From Flavobacteriales bacterium (lineage in GTDB: Bacteria; Bacteroidota; Bacteroidia; Flavobacteriales_D; Crocinitomicaceae): a DNA stretch of 64,000 nucleotides. The notes under the pieces were generated by a model. It was not told where the DNA came from and did no database searches. It saw nothing but the letters and a program-made list of their open reading frames with translations. Positions 20,848 to 31,092 of the stretch are shown here, piece after piece. The stretch's first letter is position 1. Every line of letters starts with the position of its first letter. Location of the stretch: positions 19,649-83,648 of the forward strand of contig CANHHA010000008.1 in NCBI GenBank assembly GCA_947460825.1, given 5' to 3'. The translations under genes and the position numbers were made by a program.

Positions 20848-23800
20848 ACTACTGATTCTTGTCTTGTTTTTAATAGGGCAAAATATTTACAGCCAGCAGG
20901 TAGTAAATCACCATGTGCCCTTTAATACCACAAACCAAAACATGTGGGGACCCAATTGGAGTCCATTTTCGATAGATCAAGAAATTACCTTGTTCAATGT
21001 ACCTTGGAATACGTCCTTTAATACAGGAAATGCAATGATTGGTCAAGTAGCGGGGTTCTCCTTTGGAGCAGCGTTACAGGGATCTATATCAGGGGTAATC
21101 GGGAGTAAAATTAGCCTGCTTGGATTCACCACGGGGACACTTGATGTAGATTATCCGATTGACGCTACAATTACCACCCCAACGGACAACACGTATGACC
21201 AAGGAGACACGGTGACCGTAGCCACCAACTACACCCTAGATCCTGCAGCAGAAATCACCTCTTATTATCCATCTGCTGGAGAAGCGAAGTGGGATGTGTA
21301 CTTTCAATTAGGCGCCTCGGCCAGTGCAACGGTTTGCGTATTCAGTTGCGCCACGTTTCCCATTATCCCAGCCTTTAATACCGGGCTTTTAACGATCAAC
21401 ATAGTTACGGTCAACGCGAATGGAGTTTCAATGCTTTCCGGATTGGGAATTGGCCCACTTTTCACTCAAGCATTTTTACCCTATCCCCTACCAGATGCCC
21501 TCGGTGATTATGGGTTATCGGGTTTTGTCACGATTCCATATGTAAGTACGGAAAGCTCTATCAATGGCACTCAATTAGATGCCTGCGGAGATTCAACGTA
21601 TTTTAATTTGAATTTAAACGTGTTCGACTTAATTGGAGCCATGAACATCCCCTATGTTAGTGTTGTCATGGAAAACCTAGCCGGATCTCAAGATTTCGGA
21701 ATTGCTAGTGTAAGTTGGAACTTTTTTGATGCAAGTTTTGATGCGAATATCACAAACAACCAATGCTTTAATTTCGATCCTACCGTTTACGTTTCCTTTG
21801 CGTTTCCGGTTCCTGTTAGTTATAGAATTTTAAACCCCTCCAACAATACTGCGGGCCCTTGGGCAACCAGCAGTATCATCAATTTTCCGGTAGGCATGAG
21901 TTTGCAGTATAAGTTCCCCTGCTATTTTGAAACTATAAATATTACGCCCACTTACACCATCAACGGAACAGTGACCAATCACACCTATGATGTGGTGAGC
22001 TTTGAATTTCTCATGAGTGCTTTGCAATTCGGATTCAGTATTCCAGCAGTTCAAATAACCCCCGCCATTTATGTTCCTGAAATTTGTATTCCTATTTATT
22101 ATCCATGCGGTGCCTATTGGTTTGGTATCAATTGGTGTTCAACTTCAGTTTGTACCCCAGCATTTACCATACCAGCTATTGGTTGGGCAGGATATACTTT
22201 TAACATAGGTCCTGTTTGGTCTACCTCCATTCCAATTGGATCATTTTCCTATGACTGGTTTAACCAAACTTGGTCTTTAGCAGGATTCCAAGCCTATTCG
22301 TTTAGTCCATTTTCTATGACCGCAGATGTGCTGTCTGCATCAGCCATAGCTACCCCGGTGAGTTGTTTTGGTGGAAATAACGGGGCGGTTTCTTTAGCCT
22401 TCAACAACGTCGCCTATCCCCTATCCTATTTATGGACGAACGGTGCAACCACATCAGCATTAACCAACGTGTCTGCTAACTCATATCAAGCGCAAATTAT
22501 TGATGCAAATGGTTGTCAATTATTAACAGGTGGCATTATAACACAACCAGCATATCCACTTCAGGCGAATTTACAAGCGACCAATGTCACGTGCTTTAGC
22601 GGTGTTTCGAATGGCGCGGTCAATGCCTCTGTATCGGGTGGTACCTCTCCATATACATACAGCTGGAATAATGGTTCTTTATCAGAAGACTTATCCAATA
22701 TAAGCACAGGTAACTACACCATAACGGTAACAGATGCCAATTCATGTACTACGACAAGTTCAGCCGATATAACTGCACCGAGTGACATTGTTCAATTTGC
22801 TGCGACAACGAATACTAACTGTTTTGGTGGGACAAACGGCAGTATAAATGTCAGTGTAATTGGCGGCCTTACGCCTTACAGTTATTCTTGGAGTTCAGGT
22901 CAAACCAGCGAAGACATTCAAGGAATAGCAGCTGGTACGTATACACTAACCATTACAGATGCAAATAATTGTACGGATATTCAAACGCATGTGGTTACGG
23001 AGCCAAACACCTCCATAAGCCTAAGTTCGAACGTGACCAATGTGGCTTGTTTCGGAGGTACAACAGGGCTTATTGATATTACCACCACTGGAGGTACACC
23101 TGGATATACCTTCCAATGGAATGCAAGCAATGGAGTCCTTATTCCTCAAACCACGGAAGATTTATTGAATTTATCAAGTGGCAGCTATACCCTTGTTGCG
23201 ACCGATGCCAATGGCTGTTCTGCAAGTTTGACTTCAGCAATTTCTCAACCCGCTCAAGGGTTGCAATCAATTCCGCAAATCACTGCGGTAAGTTGTTTTA
23301 ACGGAACGAATGGCGCAGTACAACCTGTAATGTCTGGTGGAACTGCACCATACACTTATTCGTGGAATAATGGTTCTACAAACAATGCATTAATTAATGT
23401 AGCCGCTGGTGCGTATACACTAAGTATTACGGATGCCAATAATTGTAATGCAGCATTTAACTATACTATTTCACAACCTAATGCAGCCTTAGCTATTAAT
23501 TTAACCGGTGTAAATATCTTATGTTTTGGAAATGCAACAGGTTCGGCTAACGCGGTTGTTAGTGGTGGTACTTCACCATATGTTTTGGCATGGTCAAACG
23601 CTTCCTCCAATGCAGCTATTCAAAATTTATTGGCTGGAACATACAACATAACTGTAACTGATCAAAAAGGATGTTTGGCTAACCAATCGATTACCTTAAC
23701 ACAACCTATTGCTCCGCTCAATGTGATCACCGTGCCAAGTATGGTCGATTGTTTTGGCAATCAAACGGGTTCAATTAACGCAAGCATTTCCGGTGGAACA

Positions 23801-25381
23801 GCTCCATACACTTCAAGTTGGATAAATCAAAATTCACAAATTTATGCTGCACCAACAGAGGATATTAGTTCGATTGGTATTGGAACATATTTAACGATAG
23901 TCACTGATAGTCAAGGATGTATTGATTCATCTTCAGCTAGCATTACTCAACCCGCTGCCTTATCAATTTCAACTACAAAAATTGATGTACTCTGCCACGG
24001 TAACAATACAGGGTCAATTAACGCTACCATTTTAGGGGGAACCCTTCCGTATTCTTATTCTTGGAGTAATGGGGCTACCAGTGAAGACCTGAGTGGAATT
24101 ATAGCTGGGTCATATACCTTAACGGTTACTGATGCGAACGGATGTTCAGCACTAATGAACGTAGAAATAAATCAACCTTCATCACCTCTTGCGGTGATGA
24201 CTGAAACCACACCGATCGCTTGTTTCGGCATGAGTACTGGTTCGGTAAGTGCAATGGTAGTTGGTGGAACAGCTCCGTATCAATATGCTTGGAGTAACGG
24301 TGCCACGTCAACAGAGATTAATAATGTATTAGCCGGTCCGTATTCAATTCTAGTAACAGATAATCACGGATGTACAGCCTTTAGCGGTGCGAATGTGCAA
24401 CAGCCACAACAAGGATTAAATGTTTCGATTAATGTTACGGATCCTTCCTGTCACGGATATTCAAATGGTATCATTGAAATGACAATTACAGGAGGTACGC
24501 AACCGTATTACTTTAATTGGGGCAATCAAAACAACATCCTACTTAACAATCCAAGTGAACGCTTAGATTCTATCACGGTAGGGTCATATCTTTTCGTGAT
24601 AACTGACGATAAAGGGTGTGTTGTAGATACCATTGTTCAAGTGAACGAACCAACACCTTTCAATGTTGCAATCCAACCTACGGATGCACTGTGTTATCAA
24701 AGTGCCACAGGGATGGTTGATTTAACAGTAACAGGTTCCACGCCACCTTATCAGTATAATTGGAATAATGGACAATTCTTGACTGAAGATTTATCGAATG
24801 TAATTGCGGGGTATTATAGTGTTCTAATCACGGATAATCAGGGATGTATTGATTCAATTGCAGGAAATGTCAACCAACCAGATTCTCTTCTAATAAGCAC
24901 AGAAGTTATTAATGTAAGTTGTGTTGACCAAGCAGATGGAGCGATTTCGTTAACTGTTAATGGTGGTACTGCACCATACACTTATGCATGGTCTTCCGGT
25001 GAAAATGTTCCTTCAATTTCAAACTTGAGTGCTGGATTCTATGTTTCTACCATTACAGATGATAACTCTTGTATCGCAACGATCACGGTGGAAGTTTTAC
25101 CTAGTAGCATTCCATGTGTTAATCCGGTAAATACATTTACACCTAATGGTGATCAATTTAATGATACCTGGGTAATAGACAACATGTATTTATATCCGAA
25201 TGCTTCCGTTCAAGTATTCAACAAATGGGGTAATCTTGTATTCAAATCAGAAGGACTTTACACCCCATGGGATGGAACATACAATAATAATCCATTGCCG
25301 TCAGAAGTTTACTATTACATTATTGAACTTAACGATCCTGCCACATCAAAGCTTACAGGTACCTTGACCATTATTCGCTAA
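20837..25381 (+). CDS. SprB-repeat giant adhesin with gliding-motility C-terminal domain (copy 1)
   Basis: 1514 residues. Signal peptide MRNKLLILVLFLIGQNIYSQ; a unique beta-rich N-terminal region up to about residue 500; 12 SprB-type repeats of about 75 residues (about 503-1420), each with the pattern CFGGxxGSIxxxVxGGTxPYxYxWSNG followed by a GTYTLTITDANxC unit; and a C-terminal gliding-motility-associated type B sorting domain (about 1425-1514: NTFTPNGDQFNDTWVI, FNKWGNLVF, PWDGTYNN, YYYIIEL). In gliding Bacteroidetes such proteins are exported by the T9SS and moved along the surface as adhesins; here motility itself is inference. Paralogue of the next gene, which follows 2 bp later and shares a near-identical sorting domain. 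Confidence 0.93.
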   Translation: MRNKLLILVLFLIGQNIYSQQVVNHHVPFNTTNQNMWGPNWSPFSIDQEITLFNVPWNTSFNTGNAMIGQVAGFSFGAALQGSISGVIGSKISLLGFTTGTLDVDYPIDATITTPTDNTYDQGDTVTVATNYTLDPAAEITSYYPSAGEAKWDVYFQLGASASATVCVFSCATFPIIPAFNTGLLTINIVTVNANGVSMLSGLGIGPLFTQAFLPYPLPDALGDYGLSGFVTIPYVSTESSINGTQLDACGDSTYFNLNLNVFDLIGAMNIPYVSVVMENLAGSQDFGIASVSWNFFDASFDANITNNQCFNFDPTVYVSFAFPVPVSYRILNPSNNTAGPWATSSIINFPVGMSLQYKFPCYFETINITPTYTINGTVTNHTYDVVSFEFLMSALQFGFSIPAVQITPAIYVPEICIPIYYPCGAYWFGINWCSTSVCTPAFTIPAIGWAGYTFNIGPVWSTSIPIGSFSYDWFNQTWSLAGFQAYSFSPFSMTADVLSASAIATPVSCFGGNNGAVSLAFNNVAYPLSYLWTNGATTSALTNVSANSYQAQIIDANGCQLLTGGIITQPAYPLQANLQATNVTCFSGVSNGAVNASVSGGTSPYTYSWNNGSLSEDLSNISTGNYTITVTDANSCTTTSSADITAPSDIVQFAATTNTNCFGGTNGSINVSVIGGLTPYSYSWSSGQTSEDIQGIAAGTYTLTITDANNCTDIQTHVVTEPNTSISLSSNVTNVACFGGTTGLIDITTTGGTPGYTFQWNASNGVLIPQTTEDLLNLSSGSYTLVATDANGCSASLTSAISQPAQGLQSIPQITAVSCFNGTNGAVQPVMSGGTAPYTYSWNNGSTNNALINVAAGAYTLSITDANNCNAAFNYTISQPNAALAINLTGVNILCFGNATGSANAVVSGGTSPYVLAWSNASSNAAIQNLLAGTYNITVTDQKGCLANQSITLTQPIAPLNVITVPSMVDCFGNQTGSINASISGGTAPYTSSWINQNSQIYAAPTEDISSIGIGTYLTIVTDSQGCIDSSSASITQPAALSISTTKIDVLCHGNNTGSINATILGGTLPYSYSWSNGATSEDLSGIIAGSYTLTVTDANGCSALMNVEINQPSSPLAVMTETTPIACFGMSTGSVSAMVVGGTAPYQYAWSNGATSTEINNVLAGPYSILVTDNHGCTAFSGANVQQPQQGLNVSINVTDPSCHGYSNGIIEMTITGGTQPYYFNWGNQNNILLNNPSERLDSITVGSYLFVITDDKGCVVDTIVQVNEPTPFNVAIQPTDALCYQSATGMVDLTVTGSTPPYQYNWNNGQFLTEDLSNVIAGYYSVLITDNQGCIDSIAGNVNQPDSLLISTEVINVSCVDQADGAISLTVNGGTAPYTYAWSSGENVPSISNLSAGFYVSTITDDNSCIATITVEVLPSSIPCVNPVNTFTPNGDQFNDTWVIDNMYLYPNASVQVFNKWGNLVFKSEGLYTPWDGTYNNNPLPSEVYYYIIELNDPATSKLTGTLTIIR

Positions 25382-25383
25382 AT

Positions 25384-28300
25384 ATGAAGTACATAAAGAC
25401 ACTATTCTTTTCTTTAATAATTTTCCTGACGTGGGGGAATAACATCCCGCCACCTTGCCCATCGTTGACTATGTCGGGCTCTAATGTCAGTTGTTTCGGT
25501 CAATCAAATGGTTCGGCTTTGGTTTCCATTTCGGGAGGAAGCGGGAACTATTCCATTAGTTGGTCTAACGGAAATAATACTTCAAGTAATTTTGGGTTAG
25601 GGATAGGTACCTACACAGTTAATGTAATCGACAATGTATCTGGGTGCTCAGTTAATGGTGCATATGTGGTATCTGCTCCAAGCCCAGTGAGTAATTCTGG
25701 TATAATTTCGAATGTGAATTGTTTTGGAGGATCAACGGGTGGTGTCAATATTACCCCATTAGGTGGAACGCCTCCGTATACATACGTTTGGACTAATTCA
25801 CTAGGTAATACTGTTTCGAACATAGAGGATCTGTCAAATGTTTCGGCAGGAACGTATGCCGTTCAGATCACAGACAATAATGGATGTGCCTTATCTAACA
25901 GTTATCAAGTTACCCAACCGAATCAAATGTTGAACAATTCCGCGGTGCTTAGTAATGTAGCTTGCTATAGCGGATCCAATGGTTCAATCGATTTACAAGC
26001 GTGGGGAGGAACTCCACCATATACCTACTTATGGACAACAGGCTCAAGTAATCAAGACATCACTGGCTTAACGGTAGGTAATTATTCGATTACCATTACG
26101 GATAACAAAGGCTGTGTGAAATCTTCAAACTACACCGTAACGCAGCCAACAATTATTACTTCGCAAATGAACTCAACACCGGTTTCATGTTTTGGCTTTT
26201 CGAATGGAATTGCCTCGGTCATAGCAACAGGGGGGACCTCTCCATATGCCTATGCATGGCAAAATACCAATACGGTATTTGCACAAAACAGCTCCACGCT
26301 AGCGAATGTTCCGGCGAGTACCTATACGGTGAATATTACCGATGCCAACGGATGTTCCGTTTCTAATTCCACAACGATAAGCCAACCGAGTGTTGTTTCT
26401 AGCTCATTAACCTATACAAATGTTAATTGTAATGGAGGAAACGATGGAAGTATTAACCTAAGCGTTAGCGGTGGGAATGCCCCATATAGCTATACATGGA
26501 TAAATGCTGCCAATCAGAATATCGCGGTAACTCAAGATTTGCTTCAAATTCCAGCAGATACATTCACCGTTACCATTACGGATGCCAATGGGTGTGTTTC
26601 AACGATGAATCAAGCGATATCAGAACCTGAATTACCTTTATCGTCCACTTCTGCCGTTACTAATGTGTTATGTTTTGGGAATTCCACAGGATCGATTGCA
26701 ATCAATGCTGCCGGTGGGACAATCCCGTATACATATAATTGGGTAAGCGGACAAAATACTTCCACGATTTCAAATTTATCCGCGGGTACGTATTCCTTTA
26801 CAATTACAGACTTTAATGGATGTAATTTATCAGGGAATTTGAATGTGACGCAACCAAATGCTCCATTAAGCATTACAAACTCCCTAGTGAATGTAACCTG
26901 TAATGGGTTCATGAATGGATCAATTAATACATCAGTTTCTGGGGGAACCTTACCGTATGATTTCAATTGGTCAAATGGTATCTATTTACTAGCTTATGAC
27001 ACAGAGGATTTAACCTCAATTCCTGCGGAAACATATGCCGTATTGGTGATTGATAATAACGGGTGCTCCATTGCAGACACTTTTGTGATAACTCAACCAA
27101 CAGCATTAAACAATACGCTTACCGGAATAAACATTCTTTGTCATAGCGACAGTACTGGAAGTATTAATCTAACGGCATTAGGAGCAACACCTCCCTATTC
27201 ATATGTTTGGAGTAATGGGATCACGTCTGAAGATCAGTCTTCCATTCCAGCAGGCACATACCAAGTAACTTTAACAGACGCAAACGGTTGTAGTAAGTCA
27301 GATTCTATCGTTTTAACGGAACCTCAATTCCCGATCTCCTACTCATTTACTACTTCAGATGTTACCTGCCGAGATGGTAGTAACGGATCGATAGATTTAT
27401 CGGTAGCTGGAGGCACTCCACTTTATACATATACGTGGTCTAATGCATCAAGTAATGCCTTAAATGATTCACTTACAGCAGGTGTCTATTCATTCCTTGT
27501 AACGGATGCTAATGGGTGTGCTGCAACTGATTCAATGACCATTTATCAACCTGCTGCCCTAACGATAAACGAATCGATAACCCCTGTTACCTGTTACGGA
27601 TTGAGTGATGGAATGATTGATCTAACAACCCTTGGTGGCACTGCACCTTACCAATTCACTTGGTTTAATTCAACGTTTGCACTTTCTGCACAAACAGAAG
27701 ATTTAATCGGCTTTCCAACAGATACCTATCAAGTAGAAATTATTGATTCCAACGGTTGTTTTTATGAATATTTCTTGATTCTTCCTCAACCAGATTCACT
27801 ATATATTACAACCAATGATGTGATGGTTACTTGTTTTGGAGGAACAGATGGCGCCATCGATATTTCTGTATTTGGAGGAAACCCTGGATACACGTACCAA
27901 TGGTCAACGGGTGAAGTAACCGAGGATATATCTAATTTACCATCAGGAACCTACAACGTGCTTGTTACAGATACAAAGAATTGTACGGACTCCGCAGAAA
28001 TTGTTATTGTTTCACCGGAACCAATTAGCAGTAGCATAACAACCACCGCCGTAAGTTGTATTGATCAAGCGGATGGTAGCGCCTTAGTGGAAGCAACGGG
28101 TGGTGTTGGATTATTTACTTATTTGTGGTCAAATGGCACATCAAATGCGCTGAATGAATCCTTATCAAACACCCTATATTCAGTGCTTATCACTGATGCC
28201 TTAGGATGTACAGGAACAGATTCTGTGGTCGTACCGATTAACCCGGTTTCTTGTATTGATCCAGTAAATTGCTTTACCCCAAATAGCGACCAAGTAAATG

Positions 28301-28518
28301 ATACGTGGGTGATTGATAACATGACATTATATCCTGATTTAAGCCTAACTATATTCAATAAATGGGGGAATTTAGTATTTGAACAAAAAGGCACATATTC
28401 GCCATGGGACGGAACATACGATTCAAGAGCGTTGCCAGCCGGAACATACTATTACATCATTAACTTAAATTATTTAGACAGAGCTCCTGTCACTGGAACA
28501 ATCAACATATTAAAATGA
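25384..28518 (+). CDS. SprB-repeat giant adhesin with gliding-motility C-terminal domain (copy 2)
   Basis: 1044 residues. Signal-like N-terminus MKYIKTLFFSLIIFLTWG, then 12 SprB-type repeats start almost at once (residue about 30) and run to about 955, and a type B sorting domain closes the protein (NCFTPNSDQVNDTWVI, FNKWGNLVFEQKG, PWDGTY, YYYIINL). It lacks the 500-residue N-terminal region of copy 1. The last repeats of the two proteins both contain a D-Q-A-D-G variant (CVDQADGAISL and CIDQADGSALV), which supports descent by duplication of a whole 3' part. The last 4 bp overlap the start of the PorP/SprF gene (ATGA). Confidence 0.93.
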   Translation: MKYIKTLFFSLIIFLTWGNNIPPPCPSLTMSGSNVSCFGQSNGSALVSISGGSGNYSISWSNGNNTSSNFGLGIGTYTVNVIDNVSGCSVNGAYVVSAPSPVSNSGIISNVNCFGGSTGGVNITPLGGTPPYTYVWTNSLGNTVSNIEDLSNVSAGTYAVQITDNNGCALSNSYQVTQPNQMLNNSAVLSNVACYSGSNGSIDLQAWGGTPPYTYLWTTGSSNQDITGLTVGNYSITITDNKGCVKSSNYTVTQPTIITSQMNSTPVSCFGFSNGIASVIATGGTSPYAYAWQNTNTVFAQNSSTLANVPASTYTVNITDANGCSVSNSTTISQPSVVSSSLTYTNVNCNGGNDGSINLSVSGGNAPYSYTWINAANQNIAVTQDLLQIPADTFTVTITDANGCVSTMNQAISEPELPLSSTSAVTNVLCFGNSTGSIAINAAGGTIPYTYNWVSGQNTSTISNLSAGTYSFTITDFNGCNLSGNLNVTQPNAPLSITNSLVNVTCNGFMNGSINTSVSGGTLPYDFNWSNGIYLLAYDTEDLTSIPAETYAVLVIDNNGCSIADTFVITQPTALNNTLTGINILCHSDSTGSINLTALGATPPYSYVWSNGITSEDQSSIPAGTYQVTLTDANGCSKSDSIVLTEPQFPISYSFTTSDVTCRDGSNGSIDLSVAGGTPLYTYTWSNASSNALNDSLTAGVYSFLVTDANGCAATDSMTIYQPAALTINESITPVTCYGLSDGMIDLTTLGGTAPYQFTWFNSTFALSAQTEDLIGFPTDTYQVEIIDSNGCFYEYFLILPQPDSLYITTNDVMVTCFGGTDGAIDISVFGGNPGYTYQWSTGEVTEDISNLPSGTYNVLVTDTKNCTDSAEIVIVSPEPISSSITTTAVSCIDQADGSALVEATGGVGLFTYLWSNGTSNALNESLSNTLYSVLITDALGCTGTDSVVVPINPVSCIDPVNCFTPNSDQVNDTWVIDNMTLYPDLSLTIFNKWGNLVFEQKGTYSPWDGTYDSRALPAGTYYYIINLNYLDRAPVTGTINILK

Positions 28519-29471
28519 GAAATACACTATATACCTTCGCCATTCTGTTAGGGATTACACTACATGTACAAGCCCAGCAGGTCTCACTAAATTCACAGTA
28601 TTTATTCAACGAGTACATTCTAAATCCGGGTGCTGTAGGATCAAAAGACTATACCCCTGTTCAGTTGAATTTCAGAAAACAATGGACTAATTTTCCTGGT
28701 GCTCCAACCACTCAATTTTTAACGGCACACGGAAAAGTGGCGAATAAAATGGGGATTGGTGCAAATATATACAACGACTTGGCTGGCCCAAGTAGAAGAA
28801 CGGGAATTACCTTTTCAGGTGCCTATCACCTTCAATTGGATAAAGCATATAACCACAAATTAGGATTTGGATTGGGCTTGTCTTTTACCCAACATTTTAT
28901 AGATGTAAACAAGCTAGATACGTATATTGACAACGATCCTACGGTACTTAAAGGCTTCAATAATCAATTTGTGCCAGACGCCAACGCGGGGATATTCTAT
29001 CATTATAAAAACAAAGGATTTGCAGGAATTTCTGCTTACAACATGGTAGAGAAAACCAGAGATTTATTCAATTTCGATTCGAGTATTTATAGCCCGCTTG
29101 TTAGACACTATTATTTCCTTGGAGGATATCACTTCGAGATAACTAAAAACTTTGGCATCAAACCTACCGTTATGGTACAAGCCATTGAGGCAGGAGTGTT
29201 TCAAATGGATGGAACCTTAATATTTACCTTTAATAAATATTTCTGGATTGGCGCATCGTACCGACACAATGCCGATGTAGTTGGATTAATTGGTGGGCAG
29301 GTTGGTCCCCTCAAGTTTGGGTATTCCTATGATTATACGCTCTCTGATATTGCTAGATATTCTAATGGGTCACATGAGGTTTTTCTAGAATTACAAATTC
29401 GCACCAAGAAAACAGACGATTCCTCCATTCCTTGGTTGAAACGCAATAGAATCTACAATACCGGAAATTAA
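28515..29471 (+). CDS. PorP/SprF family type IX secretion outer-membrane protein
   Basis: 318 residues; signal peptide MRNTLYTFAILLGITLHVQA, then the family opening QQVSLNSQYLFNEYILNPGAVG and repeated aromatic amphipathic strands (SFTQHFIDV, GFGLGLSF, KFGYSYDYTLSDI) of an outer-membrane beta-barrel. Members are encoded directly after SprB-type adhesins and are needed for their export or surface retention (SprF with SprB). That order is seen here: two adhesins, then this gene, then an OmpA protein, overlapping by 4 bp and 1 bp. Confidence 0.95.
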   Translation: MRNTLYTFAILLGITLHVQAQQVSLNSQYLFNEYILNPGAVGSKDYTPVQLNFRKQWTNFPGAPTTQFLTAHGKVANKMGIGANIYNDLAGPSRRTGITFSGAYHLQLDKAYNHKLGFGLGLSFTQHFIDVNKLDTYIDNDPTVLKGFNNQFVPDANAGIFYHYKNKGFAGISAYNMVEKTRDLFNFDSSIYSPLVRHYYFLGGYHFEITKNFGIKPTVMVQAIEAGVFQMDGTLIFTFNKYFWIGASYRHNADVVGLIGGQVGPLKFGYSYDYTLSDIARYSNGSHEVFLELQIRTKKTDDSSIPWLKRNRIYNTGN

Positions 29472-31090
29472 TGAAGGTTCTTTTATCTGTATTATTTTTC
29501 AGCGCCTTTTTAAGTATTGCACAAACGCTAGAGGACGCTGATCAATGTTTTAATCGCTATGAATACGCCAAGGCAATATCTGGCTATGAAAAACTTCAAA
29601 ACACCAAAAAACTTTCGATAAAACAGTTTAAAAATCTAGCGTTTTCCTATTTCACCGTAGGGGATTTTAACCAAACCTATCGCTTAACCGATTCTTTGGT
29701 AAAAATGAATAACATTGAATCGTTTTTTGTGTATGCCCACGGATATGCGGCATTTGCGATTAGCAACTACAGTGTCGCTAAAAAGTATCTAATGGCCTAT
29801 CGAACGAAGGAGAAAAACACGGACTTAGACCAATTAATCAAGGCAACCGAGGTGATTAATTCATGGAGTAGAGAACCCGTTGAATATCTTGCCTTATTTC
29901 CAAATAATAGTGTTAGGGCAGAGGCGTCACAGGACATCTGGAAAGGAAAACTGATAAGCCTAAAAGAAAAGGGAATTACAAAAACCGCGGCAAGCGACAA
30001 ACTTACCGATTTATCCAGTTCTGAGTTCTTATACAAGGTCCCATATGTAGTAAATTCATCAGATACGTCTTGGAGTGAAATCACTGTAGTGAATCAGCCC
30101 ATTCCCTACATGACGTTTAATGCCATTTCTATCAGTGAACAAGGAACTGTACTGTGTAATCTTAGTGGTTATGATCAGCAGGGAAAGTATATCGAACCTA
30201 AGAATTACATCGGAACGCTTAGCGAAAAACTAACCCTTGAAAACCTGAGTCTTTTTCTACCCGTTGATAGTTTACTGTTTACCGGCGCAGCCATAAACGA
30301 GAGCGGAAATCGCGCTGTATTAAGTGCGAAATCCAAATCACAAAAAGACAGTGACTTATATAGCACTGAATTAACCGATGGGAAATGGTCTAAACCAACG
30401 CTTGCCATTCCATGGAACACCAGAGGAAATGAAGCGTTTCCTGTATTTAGCGGAGATTCCCTGCTTTACTTTTCCAGCGATGGAAGGATGGGATACGGTG
30501 GATTAGATCTATATGCTGCTCAAGTTAGCACTTCGGCTGAAGGACTTGTTTCGCACCTCCCCTATCCACTGAACAGTGCCTCAGATGATTTTGGTATGTG
30601 TAAGATCAACTCTGACTCTCTGGTCTTTACCTCTAATCGATTTAATGGGCGCGGAGACGATGATGTTTGGAAATATGTTTACCCGAAAACTCCAGAAATT
30701 GTTTCCATCAAGGACAGCATGGATACGGTACAAAAGACTCCCTATGTGAGTGTAAAAAACATCGTTTTTTACTTTGATTTTGACAGTTATACTGTAAAAG
30801 AAATTCCAGACAGCCTCACTGAATTCATCGCATTCTTAACGGCTAATGAAGCCTATAAATTAATATTAGTGGGGAGAACCGATCATATTGGAACCATAGA
30901 ATACAATAGTTATTTGGGTGAAATGCGCGCTAAAGCGGTGGCAAAGCTACTCGTCTCAAGAGGTGTTGATCCAAAAAAACTACAAGTGATCTCCAAAGGT
31001 AAAACCGATCCTGTTGTTCGTTGCGCTCCCTGCAACGCTGCATCCAACGCGAAAAACAGAATCGTTAACTTAGATATAGTGATACCCTAA
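29471..31090 (+). CDS. OmpA-family lipid/peptidoglycan-linking protein with PD40 repeats
   Basis: 539 residues. Signal peptide MKVLLSVLFFSAFLSIAQT; a helical TPR-like segment (about 20-130); WD40/PD40-type repeats (SLLYFSSDGRMGYGGLDLY, SLVFTSNRFNGRGDDDVW); and a C-terminal OmpA peptidoglycan-binding domain (about 430-539) with FYFDFDSYTV, GRTDHIGTIEYNSYLGEMRA and NRIVNLDIV. The architecture is that of PorE/SprE-associated OmpA proteins that tie the T9SS machinery to the cell wall. Last gene of the adhesin operon; starts inside the TAATG of the PorP gene. Confidence 0.92.
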   Translation: MKVLLSVLFFSAFLSIAQTLEDADQCFNRYEYAKAISGYEKLQNTKKLSIKQFKNLAFSYFTVGDFNQTYRLTDSLVKMNNIESFFVYAHGYAAFAISNYSVAKKYLMAYRTKEKNTDLDQLIKATEVINSWSREPVEYLALFPNNSVRAEASQDIWKGKLISLKEKGITKTAASDKLTDLSSSEFLYKVPYVVNSSDTSWSEITVVNQPIPYMTFNAISISEQGTVLCNLSGYDQQGKYIEPKNYIGTLSEKLTLENLSLFLPVDSLLFTGAAINESGNRAVLSAKSKSQKDSDLYSTELTDGKWSKPTLAIPWNTRGNEAFPVFSGDSLLYFSSDGRMGYGGLDLYAAQVSTSAEGLVSHLPYPLNSASDDFGMCKINSDSLVFTSNRFNGRGDDDVWKYVYPKTPEIVSIKDSMDTVQKTPYVSVKNIVFYFDFDSYTVKEIPDSLTEFIAFLTANEAYKLILVGRTDHIGTIEYNSYLGEMRAKAVAKLLVSRGVDPKKLQVISKGKTDPVVRCAPCNAASNAKNRIVNLDIVIP

Positions 31091-31092
31091 GC

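Noticed and set aside
26610..26966. Minus-strand frame of 118 codons and others inside the SprB-repeat genes
   Set aside because: They follow the repeat pattern of the real genes and have no independent features.
22345..28250. Long array of direct repeats, considered as CRISPR or satellite DNA
   Set aside because: Units are about 225 bp, diverged, in frame, and encode SprB-type protein repeats; no short identical repeats with spacers.
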